Shown here piece by piece: positions 1 to 10,300 of a DNA stretch of 64,000 nt. The stretch lies in contig OX359249.1 of the NCBI GenBank assembly GCA_947179485.1, positions 3,844,001 to 3,908,000 on the forward strand, given 5' to 3'. Under the pieces are notes generated by a model. It was not told where the DNA came from. It did no database searches and saw only the letters and a program-made list of their open reading frames with translations. The stretch comes from Allacma fusca. Taxonomy: Eukaryota; Arthropoda; Collembola; Symphypleona; Sminthuridae. Every line of letters starts with the position of its first letter. Positions within the stretch are counted from its first letter, which is position 1. Both the position numbers and the translations under genes were made by a program.

Positions 1-3000
1 AACAAGGCTATAGCCCAGGCAATAGCCTCAGCGACACTTCAAGCAGGTTTAACAACCCCTCGAAATCGGAAGTTGAGTAACTCCGATCGTGACCATCTCA
101 GACCAAGTAACCAGGTGACGGACAGTAACCAGGTAGATTACTCATCACCTAGGTCACAACTTTTCCAGAAATCGGTGAGAAGACACTACAGGGTAGATAG
201 TGCTGAGGAGAACAGCAACTTAAACCCCAGGACCAGTCCACAAGGGATTGCGACACGTGAGAGACCAAGCAACAGCCGTTGCGAGACAGCCGCTCAGAAG
301 GGTAGCCCAAGAGCACCCACTACATCACCTACAGTCCAGACAGGTAATCAGACGCCAACAGGGAGCTCTACGGCACAACCGAGAGTGACCCCGAGGTCCA
401 GTAATTCCTGTCGCTCAACACCCGCAACAGGTGAAAGAGGGCAGTCAAGCCGACACAGCAACTCTCACGAAATAACACAGCAAATTAACCCAGTACACAT
501 CTCACCAACCAGTCAGAATAGACAGGTTTCAACGGAAAATACGCCAAGGAACCGACCAACTCAACCTAACTTGCAATTTAGACCACAACCCACCCAAGAC
601 GATTTAGAGACACCAACCGAGGAGGTCGAGACCACCCAAATTGGTAGTACATCACAGGCTAACGTTAAGAGGGATTTAACATCAACAAAATTGTACGTCA
701 ACACAGATTCCACCCAGGCAAACAATAACGACCAACTGGTACACCGAGTTTACCAGTCACCGGGAGGCCGAATCTACGTACACCCACCCGTGCACGCGTT
801 GCGAGCACCGCCACTTGACGTTAGTGAGACAGCTTTAAGAACATTGGTGCAAGTAGGGAGACAAATAAGGGAACAGAATCCGTCATTAACTATCGCAAAT
901 ACCATCAGAAATTCTGACACAGGTACTTACTATCAGGCATTTAGACCCCAAGACAGGTTTACCGTCTATCAATCACCGAGAGGCTCGTTATATAACAGCC
1001 TACCGATAGGACGCACAGGTATACACCGCCACAGTTTACGAGGTCGAGACATCCTGCAACGAGCAACCAACAACGACAGGACCATCATAGAAGGTGGAGA
1101 GCTTGTAACAGCACCACAACCACCACCTTTAGAACAAACATCTAGAAGCAACGAGTCGTATGTCCAAGGTGACACCTTAAGGTCACGGACAGCAACACCT
1201 GCATCTACGACACGTGCAGCAACGACTTTTGCAGTACCAGCAAGACCAACCGGAAGGTTCATAACCAGGTCAGCAAACCGACCAACGACACCGACAGCTC
1301 CAGCTGTCCCCGTCAGACCAAATTCAGCAGTAGCAGGACCATCTCGAGTAACAACAACTCCAACCACAAGTCAAGGTAAAGTCAGTTGGCTTGACGACTT
1401 ACAATACGGAGTTAACATTTGGACAGGACCAAGTGGCAGAGTATACACCAGCGAGAACGAAGCAACCGAAGACGAGTTAGTACCAAGCAGGATAACAGTA
1501 AGACAATACTCTAAGATCGCGCGACAACAAGACAGATTCAGAAACCAGGGGGTAGAAAACGAAGCAACTTGGACAGGTCAAGTGAGACGCCTGATCTATT
1601 ACAACAGAAGGGACGGTATCATACAACGAAGGTTCAGACCAGCAAGAGATTCAAACTTTGAAGCGTTTGCAGCCACAAGAGCTGAACACGAAGAGATTGT
1701 TCTGAGTGAACACCCGATATTTACCTTCTGGAATATAATTACCCGAAGATCTTTAGACCCAGGACAGATCTCCAGCTACATCGCACCTAATTTCAGACTT
1801 TACCATCGACACATCAGTTTACCAAACGGCGTGCGCAGACAAAGGGTACCACCAGGCTTCTTGGAAGAAATTGAGAACGAACACGACCACCAAGAGGCAT
1901 TGAATAGATTAATTCACGACCCTAACGTAGAAATCTTGAGTGACACGTCCAGCGAGGAAGAAGAAGAGCAGGTAGTACAGAGAGACACTCCAAGACGTGA
2001 GAGTGGTCAGCATAACAGTACACAGTCTAGTGAAGAGACAGACCACATTTTTATTGGAGTTGACGAAGAGGACTTCATTATTCCAGAAGTACCAGGTCAA
2101 TTTACCATAAGAATCTCTATAGACGACGCCTACGACGCAGCGTTCAGAGCAATCGAAAGAGACGAAGAGATACAAGAGGAAGTCCGATTTGTGGATAATA
2201 CCGGAGAAACCCACTTCTTCCCAAGAATCCGACTCCGAGACCTTAGTCCGGAAACTCAAGTTGTACTCACTCAAGTCAGAAAGAGACGTAAACCCTTACG
2301 AGCACGCCGTCAAATTGGAAATAACCAACCCAGACCACCAGGCCCAGGACCAAGTGGATCAGGGAGAGGAAACCAGCCGAGAGGGGCTAATAACAACAAT
2401 TCCCACAACCAGCGACCATCTCAATCAAGGTCAAACCCAGGTCGAAGAGGCTCAAGAGGAGGTAGACACATCGGAGGCAGACGGAGAGCAAGAAGCGACC
2501 CCGGAAGTTCCGGAGGAAGTAGCTCATCATCCAGCTCCAGTAGTAGCAACTCAAGTAACCCTCACGACTTTGAGGCCTTCGACAACTGGAGGAATAGACA
2601 GATTGTGAACAGAAATAATTTCTTTAACCAGGTCAACGTTAACATCATCAACCCATACGTACCACTCAATCGCAATCAGGGAATACGTATTGAGGAAGTT
2701 GCAGACCAAGAACAAGTACGAATAATTCCAAGGAGACATCTGGACAACGACATGACCGCCCTCATGTTTCCCAAAGTAGAATTCAAACCGGGTGTAGATG
2801 ACCCAGAGACAGCTTTCGCAACAGCCGAACTCCAAACCAACAGGTTCGGAGGAGATACCATCATAACTAGGATGCAGTACGTACAGATCATCTTTGACCC
2901 ACCCGTCAGGGATTGGATCAGAAATTGGATTGCCGAACGAAGATTACATGAGGAACTACCCTACGACACCATTAACTGGGACGAATTCAGGGAGGAATTT

Positions 3001-4350
3001 CTAATAAGGTACAGTATCACCGACCAAATGATACGTACACTAATGGAAAAGCGAAAGATGAATACGGATGAAGATCCATGCGCATACATAGATGCGAAAT
3101 TAGCACTAATCAATAGAGTCGACAGATTTATGCCCGAACTGGAGAAAATCAGACTCTTACGCGCAGGTTTAACATCCGAATACATAGTTTTCTGCCGAGG
3201 ATGGACAGCAGGGACTGTAGCAGATTTCATAGAGGGAATCAAGCAGTATGATGAAGACCGAAAGACGGACGGCGCGGAATCCATTGAGACAAGATTTGCC
3301 AAAGTCCAAGAAATGTTGGAGAAATTGACCTCCGGAATGAAACCAGTTCCAGCGGAAACAACTGTAGTGAAAATAGCTGCAGTGAGAGAACAACAGGATT
3401 ATCGGAGACCCGAAAATAGACCCAATGACCAACGAGGACGAAGTCCAGGTCAGGGAAACTTCAATAACTCACGAAATTCCAGCCCAGGTTACGGTAACAA
3501 TAACAACTACCCGGACAGGGGACGTAACAACCAAGGGTATGATGACCGAAGAAATTATGGGAACCGAGGTAGATCTCCAACACCTGAGAGATTCTACAAT
3601 AATCAAGACAGGAGTAGGCCTCAGTACAGAAATGATGGCAACAACTCCAACAACCAAGGTTACCCGCAGCGGAACCAAAATTTCGGACCCAGACAAAGTC
3701 CGAACCGACAATACTACAACAACAACCCTAACAATCAGGGAAATCGTCAGTGGAATGACCAACAGATAAACCAAGGATACCATCAATCCTACAACGGCTA
3801 TAACAGCCAAGGATTTAATCAAACTCAAGGCTTTATGCCACCCCAAGGGTTTAATCCGAATCAAGGATACCCACCACAACAAGGTTATGCACCATTTCAA
3901 GGTTATGCACCTACCCAAGGGTATGGACCATCTCAAGGATACGTACCTCAACAAGGATACGGTCAAGGGCAAAATGTAGGGTACGCCAACCCTGGCATGC
4001 AACAAATTCAGGCCAACCCACAAGGTTACCAGAACCAGGGTTACCAGCCAAACAATAACCAAGGAGGTCAGCGACCCCAACAGTACAATAACAATAACAA
4101 CAGGAGTAGAACTAACTCCAGGGACCGGAACAGCCAAAGCAATGACAGAAACAACTCTTGGAGAAATCAACCAGACCGCCAGGAGCAGTCACAACCAATA
4201 CCGGGACAATTGGCGCTAGAATCCACTCAAACCGACCTAAAGTGTTTCGGATGTGGAGAGATGGGCCACCTGAGGAGAAATTGCCCACACAAAAGACAAT
4301 CTAGCCCATATCCGTCGGGAAACTCACAGAGGGGGACGCACCCCCAGTAA
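1..4350 (+). CDS. gag: Gag polyprotein of the giant element (N-terminus outside window)
   Basis: The frame is open from base 1 with no start needed inside the window, so the protein is longer than the roughly 1,450 codons seen. The first 2,500 bases encode a Ser/Thr/Pro/Arg-rich disordered region. It holds three variants of a short motif of the form YQSPxGRxY (near 745, 965 and 1415). An acidic stretch and a poly-Ser run (about 2510-2555) follow. A globular segment at about 2840-3270, rich in W/F and charged helices, resembles the Retrotrans_gag capsid-type domain. After that comes an Asn/Arg/Gly-rich region with about a dozen QGY/QGF repeats (3776-4070), then one CCHC zinc knuckle at 4243-4284 (C-x2-C-x4-H-x4-C), and TAA at 4348-4350. 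It would package element RNA and assemble particles. The prion-like QGY block is unusual for a Gag. Confidence 0.85.
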   Translation, partial: NKAIAQAIASATLQAGLTTPRNRKLSNSDRDHLRPSNQVTDSNQVDYSSPRSQLFQKSVRRHYRVDSAEENSNLNPRTSPQGIATRERPSNSRCETAAQKGSPRAPTTSPTVQTGNQTPTGSSTAQPRVTPRSSNSCRSTPATGERGQSSRHSNSHEITQQINPVHISPTSQNRQVSTENTPRNRPTQPNLQFRPQPTQDDLETPTEEVETTQIGSTSQANVKRDLTSTKLYVNTDSTQANNNDQLVHRVYQSPGGRIYVHPPVHALRAPPLDVSETALRTLVQVGRQIREQNPSLTIANTIRNSDTGTYYQAFRPQDRFTVYQSPRGSLYNSLPIGRTGIHRHSLRGRDILQRATNNDRTIIEGGELVTAPQPPPLEQTSRSNESYVQGDTLRSRTATPASTTRAATTFAVPARPTGRFITRSANRPTTPTAPAVPVRPNSAVAGPSRVTTTPTTSQGKVSWLDDLQYGVNIWTGPSGRVYTSENEATEDELVPSRITVRQYSKIARQQDRFRNQGVENEATWTGQVRRLIYYNRRDGIIQRRFRPARDSNFEAFAATRAEHEEIVLSEHPIFTFWNIITRRSLDPGQISSYIAPNFRLYHRHISLPNGVRRQRVPPGFLEEIENEHDHQEALNRLIHDPNVEILSDTSSEEEEEQVVQRDTPRRESGQHNSTQSSEETDHIFIGVDEEDFIIPEVPGQFTIRISIDDAYDAAFRAIERDEEIQEEVRFVDNTGETHFFPRIRLRDLSPETQVVLTQVRKRRKPLRARRQIGNNQPRPPGPGPSGSGRGNQPRGANNNNSHNQRPSQSRSNPGRRGSRGGRHIGGRRRARSDPGSSGGSSSSSSSSSSNSSNPHDFEAFDNWRNRQIVNRNNFFNQVNVNIINPYVPLNRNQGIRIEEVADQEQVRIIPRRHLDNDMTALMFPKVEFKPGVDDPETAFATAELQTNRFGGDTIITRMQYVQIIFDPPVRDWIRNWIAERRLHEELPYDTINWDEFREEFLIRYSITDQMIRTLMEKRKMNTDEDPCAYIDAKLALINRVDRFMPELEKIRLLRAGLTSEYIVFCRGWTAGTVADFIEGIKQYDEDRKTDGAESIETRFAKVQEMLEKLTSGMKPVPAETTVVKIAAVREQQDYRRPENRPNDQRGRSPGQGNFNNSRNSSPGYGNNNNYPDRGRNNQGYDDRRNYGNRGRSPTPERFYNNQDRSRPQYRNDGNNSNNQGYPQRNQNFGPRQSPNRQYYNNNPNNQGNRQWNDQQINQGYHQSYNGYNSQGFNQTQGFMPPQGFNPNQGYPPQQGYAPFQGYAPTQGYGPSQGYVPQQGYGQGQNVGYANPGMQQIQANPQGYQNQGYQPNNNQGGQRPQQYNNNNNRSRTNSRDRNSQSNDRNNSWRNQPDRQEQSQPIPGQLALESTQTDLKCFGCGEMGHLRRNCPHKRQSSPYPSGNSQRGTHPQ

Positions 4351-4370
4351 CTGAAGATATCCAAGAAAGA
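4305..4370 (+). promoter_or_regulatory. Gag/Pol -1 frame overlap, possible frameshift region
   Basis: The Pol frame is open upstream of its first ATG back to a TAG at 4302-4304, so it overlaps the end of Gag by 46 bases in the -1 frame relative to Gag. The overlap contains a run of five G (4331-4335) and five C (4341-4345), but no canonical X-XXY-YYZ heptamer. Pol may therefore be made by -1 ribosomal frameshifting, or by reinitiation at the ATG at 4371, which lies 20 bases after the Gag stop. The sequence alone does not decide between these. Confidence 0.45.
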
Positions 4371-7300
4371 ATGAATGCAATTATAGCAACTAGAGTAGAA
4401 AGTCAGTCAAAAGACGACGAAGAATTAGAAATTATTGATCTCAACCCATGTCGTTTATCAAACGGCAACAAGTCCACTTTACAAGTACAAATATGCAGTA
4501 TGATGATACCAGCCTTACTAGATTCAGGAGCAACAAGATCCTGTATCCAAAGAAACTTAGTACCCAGATGTGCGGAAATAAAAGAAGTTCCAAGCGCGCT
4601 GCGAGTAGCAGTAGCAAACGCGGAATTGGTAAAACCAATTTGTCTCACCAAATTTACAATGATGATCGAAGGTGAAAAACTTTTATTCAAAGGTCTAGTG
4701 ATGGAAACACTAGAACCACGAATGATTATAGGTGAAGATCTTCTATCACGCTACGGAATAACGTTGGATTACAAGAATAATGAAATACGGAGTGATCGAT
4801 TTCAAACTGTTCCAATGACTAGAGATACTCATCTCTATGTCGGGGAGAAAAAGGCCGACATAGAATTTGTCAGGTCAATATTTTCATTTCATGAAGTCAA
4901 AGGACCGAAGAACATGATGTGCAGAACTCGAAAAGCAGTCACAATACCAGCCTATGGACACATGAAAGTGCCCATACAAATTCCAAAACGTATCAAAAAG
5001 GATTTTTATTTACAACCATCAGAAAAACTTTATACCAGTAAGCGACTTTTAATAGCCGCAGGTGTAGTACCGAATGAAGAACCTTTCGCATATGTATTTA
5101 ATCCAGCTCCATGCCCACAGACGATGTATGGACGTACAGCTATAGGTCATGCTGAGGAAAATTTTGATCTCATCAAAATCAAGCGCAATCAATTACGTGA
5201 TGCTCATAAAAGGCTCACACAAGAACAGCTCGATTGTTTCGACGTCAATGAAGAGCTCGATGAAGAAGGAAGAGCTAAGTACCGAGCATTGTTGACAAGA
5301 TATCCAGAATGTTTCGCATTTAACAAGGGAGATTTGAAAGAACCAGCGTGGATTGACCCCATTCGGATCCATACGGGAAATAATCCACCCGTTCAGGCAA
5401 AACCTTTCCCTTGCTCACCTATGGAGCGACAAAAAGTACGTGAGGAAGTACAAAAGATGTTAGATGCGGACATAATAAAGGAAGTAAACGGACCTTACAG
5501 CAGTCCACTATTTCTCATCAAAAAGAAAGACGGAACATTTAGATCAGTTGTGGATTATCGAGCATTAAATAAGACCATCACAGATCAAGTTTACCCTTTA
5601 GCAAGAATAGATGACATACTTATGCAATTTGGAAAATCTGCAATGTTCGACACTCTTGACATGGAATCAGGCTTCTTTCAACTATTAATACACGAGGATG
5701 ATCAAATTATAACCTCTTTCATTACACAGGACGGATTATATGCATTCAAACGACTACCTATGGGAGTCAAGATTGCACCGTCAGCTTTTCAGCGAGCAGC
5801 AGATCAAATGCTGGGCTCACTCAAATTTAGGGGAGCCATGGTATATTTAGATGATGTAATCTCTTATGGAATTCATCTTTTGGACAAATTAGCATCACTC
5901 GAAGAATTGATGTTAAGAGCCAGCAACAAGAACTTTAAGTTCAAGCCAAAGAAATGCAAATTCGGATATTTTGAAGTAATTGTTTTAGGATTCAAAGTAT
6001 CCAGGGAAGGCACCAGTCCAGATCCTGCAAAGGTGGACGCTATTAGACATGTGCCAATACCAAAATCCGAAACAGAAGCTAGGAGATTTTTCGGAATATG
6101 CAGTTTCTATAGAAAATACATCAAGGACTTCGCAAAAATTGCTAGTCCCATCTCACAATCATGGATTGGCAGTAAAGGGAAATCTGAAGGTCAAAAACGC
6201 ATAAGATGCTTCCAATGGAGTGCAGATGCAACAATTGCCTTCAACATTCTCAAAACCAAATTAATGACACAGCCAGTTCTAGCTCATTTCAACCCAGAGT
6301 TGGATTGCATACTGCACACAGATGCATCAATCTCAGGACTAGGATGCTGTATACTCCAAGATGATGGAGGAGAACATCCAATAGCTTATGCCTCAAGGAC
6401 ACTTATTCAATCAGAAAAGAATTACTCAGTCACAGAATTAGAACTAGCAGCAGTCGTATATGCAGTTCGCAAATTCAGACAATATCTTTATTTGAGAAAA
6501 TTTTTAATCAGATCAGATCATTTAGCATTGTGCTACTTAAGATTACAAAAAGATCCAAACCACCGAATAAGTAAGTTTGTAAATAAACTACAGGAATTTG
6601 ACTTCCAAGTCACATACAAGAAAGGAGCATTACACTTGGATGCAGACTTTTTATCAAGAGCTCCATTACCCTATACAAAGGAAGATTTGGAAGATACAGA
6701 GGACCGAGTGATCGAATTTGACCCAGATCCGGTCAAAGAGCACAAAATCGCTTTGGAAGAGCAAAAACAAATCCCTCAGGGGAACATAACAATGCCACCA
6801 CCAGCGTGTGCAGCCAGCCTTACGACCAGGGAAAGCTATAAGGGAAAATATTGGACGGATGACGAAAGTCAATCCTCAGACGAAGAGGAAGCCATAATCC
6901 CACAGCGACAAAATCCATGGTCAGGAAGATTGAAAGGTCAACCCAGACGTAAAGTCAAATCACAAGTGGAAATTTTAGCACCTCAACCGAATTTGGAGGA
7001 AACGGATTGGGAAAACCATACAATGAGCGTAAAGAGCCGTGTTAATGAAGTTACACACAGCTACTCAGCGCTCAAAGAATGGAAATTATCCGTAGATGAC
7101 ATCATTACAATACACAAATTTCGGGAGGATGATCCACAAGAGGATGAAAATACCTGGAAATATACCAATGAGTATATCTACGAGAAGAATCTCAAACTAA
7201 TACAGGAAATAGAGCTTCACAATGCCACAATAAATGAACTAGACATGAAGGAATTTTTATCACCACATAAAGTTCAAAATGAGAATGAAGATTTTGACAG

Positions 7301-10300
7301 AAATACTATCATTGACATTGGAATGGGGACGGATTGGTCTCCTACCCCAAAGTCAACGGCAGCAACAACGTCACAAAGTCCAGCCAACGGGAAGGTTGAC
7401 ATTGATTCACCAAAATCCCAAGGGCAGATGACACGAAGTACAATGGAATTCACAACAATGGATGGGGCAGGTGAGGCTGAAACTAAAGCTGTACATCTAC
7501 CACCAGCCATAATTGTAGACTCCGATATGGAAGTCCATGATCAAACATTGAAGAATCAGGAGACAGCGGATCTGGTGAGCCAGGCAGCTGAGACTACACA
7601 AAAGAAGTCCTCAACTAACCCGCCCACCCATCCCGCCAGTCCTACAGAGGCCAAGAAATTGGTACTCACGGATGAAGATAGGAACGTCCAAAAGGAATGC
7701 GACCGACCGACACTGAGACAGGAAAAGTTCAGTGTGGAAAATCACATTCCATCCGGACACGATCCCACAGATGAAGAGAAATGGTTTGCATTTGAAGAAA
7801 TTTGGAGGAATCCAACGCCAGCAAAAGGTGATGAATGGAAGCTCAAACAGGAAGTTATTTCGCAACTGAAGACATACACTGCACAATCTGCCAGGAAGAT
7901 TAATCAAGTTCCTGATGCAGAAAGTCCAGGATATGCTAACAATCCGGATCTTGATACCCCACAGCGGATCAAGGCGATGAAGATTTCCAAAGATGTGGAT
8001 GAATGGATGAGAAATATCCAACGAAGATCTGCAGCATGCGAGTCGGAGGAAAACAAAAACCCTCCGCCGTCGCATACGTACATATCCACAGAGAATCCAG
8101 ATAATGAAGATAATTTCTCTCTACTGGCGACCACAGTAGAAGAGCTGAGGAAAAATATCCGGGAAGGTGAAATCAAATTCACCGATGGAAGATCATGGAA
8201 GATTCAACCTCTGAAAGGGCAGGGTGTTGTGACAAGTAAAAAGACGTCACATTCACTATGTCTTTCACAGGATGAAGACCCAAGGAATAAAGACGCTCAG
8301 GAAACTGAGGACATGTCATTAAATAGAGCAATAAAATTTGTTCCAGGAGCTCACGCACTACAGGGGTGCGAAGGGAGCAAAGATACTTTTTCCACACACA
8401 AGCCTGTGTGTAGGATACTTGAAGATGAAGAGCAAGTTACTATGTTAGAGGAACATAACATGCAGGAGATGCAAAGGGACGATCCAGACTGTTTATTCAT
8501 CATGGACAAAATAAAGATGCGACATACGTTAAATTGGAAGGACAAAGAAAAGTATAGCCGATATGACATTGATGAAGAAGGGATTCTTACTATAGTACAT
8601 AAAGATGGACGTAAGCTATACGTACCCCGAGTACTTAGAAATTTCCTACTATCAAAAGCCCATGATGGGATTCTATGCGGAGGACATTTAGGATTCCAGA
8701 AAACTCTTCATAGACTCAACAAAAATTATTTTTGGAGAAAAATGAACGTCTCAGTAGCAAAATATGTCATGTCATGTGAAAGTTGCCAAGCAGCCAAATC
8801 CATGAGAATGAAGCCAGCAGGACTACTTCATCCAATCAGGATAGAAAATGTAGGAGATGCATTATGTATTGATCTCATTGGACCCATGCAAATTAGCATA
8901 AAAGGGAATAAGTACATCATAATCGCACAGGATTATGTTTCAAAGTTTGTGATCGCAGAAGCAATTCCAGATAAAACTGCTGACAGGATAGCAGAATTTT
9001 TGCTTCACAAAGTAGTTTTAAAATACGGACTGTTCAAAAACTTGCTGAGTGACGGAGGATCCGAATTCAGAGCGGAAATCACTCAAGCATTACTTCGTAG
9101 ATTAGGCATGAACCATTCTACATCTACAGCACTAAGACATAATAGTGTTGGACAAATAGAAAGAATGGTCCAGACTATAAGCACTATGCTGAGTCATTAT
9201 ACTCAAAAAGAGCAGGCATTATGGTGCAGTTGTTTACCGTTTCTAATAAATGCTTACAATTGCAGTCACCATGACGTGACCAAAGAAACTCCTTATTTTA
9301 TGATGTTTAGGCGACAACCTATATATGATTTTAACTTACAACTGTGTTTAAGCAGCGTCGACACTAATTTTATGAGTGCTGAGGAAGCCACTACTAGAAT
9401 AGAAAAGGCTATTGCTAAGATAAGGGAACGTCAGGACTACAGTAAGGATTGGTATGATAGGAAAAGAAGGTTCGTTAAATTCAACATCGGAGACACAGTG
9501 CGAGTCTTTACACCGACCAGGATAGTTGGAAAGAGCGAACGCTTTCTTCATCCTTACAAAGGACCCTTTGTAGTCATAGAAGTTTTAGCCAAAGACAATT
9601 ATATCATTCAAGACCTTAGGAATTCTAAAAAGAGACAGAAAGTCCATGTGGAGAGGCTTAAGAAGTGCCTACAGCGAGAACACATTGAGGACGAGTATAG
9701 TTACGATTTAGATTCCGATATAGTGGAATTGGTGACAAAACGAAACTGGAACAAGTGTGAAAAAGTTATAGTGAGTCAGCCACGGTCAATTCTTAAGAGT
9801 TCGACCACTTCAGATAACAGTTCAACTACGAGCAAGAAGGTGACTTTTAAAGTTCAACCTGCTCAAACCGAAGAAATAACTAGAGAATTTTCATCCGAAA
9901 ATTACTCAGACAGTTCAAGTGAACAAACCCAGCCAGTACAACAGAGAGGAGAATTTTGTGACAAAAATTACTCACACTCTCAAATTACCCCAAGTGAAGG
10001 AGGGAAATCAAACCAGGAACCACGTCAACACAAAGATAACACTCAAGAAGGAAAACGTACTACTAAGCAGTCAAGTACACAAGTAAGAGAATTTTCGTCA
10101 GAAAATTATTCAGATAATCGGGAATTTTTAGATAAAAATTACCCATATTTCACTCGCTCGAAAGTAAATGAACACCCTAGAGGAAATCAGGGACGAGATA
10201 AGGGGATTGAAACAACAGAGGAATTTAGTCCAAATAAAAATCTGGAAGTACGCAGCTCAGGAAGAGTACATCAAACAGAGAATCGCAGACTTAGAACTGC

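Noticed and set aside
3469-4170. 233-codon antisense ORF under Gag
   Set aside because: It is the mirror of the QGY/Asn-rich repeat region; its Val/Leu/Ser-rich composition follows from the codon pattern of Gag, and no start context or family is seen.
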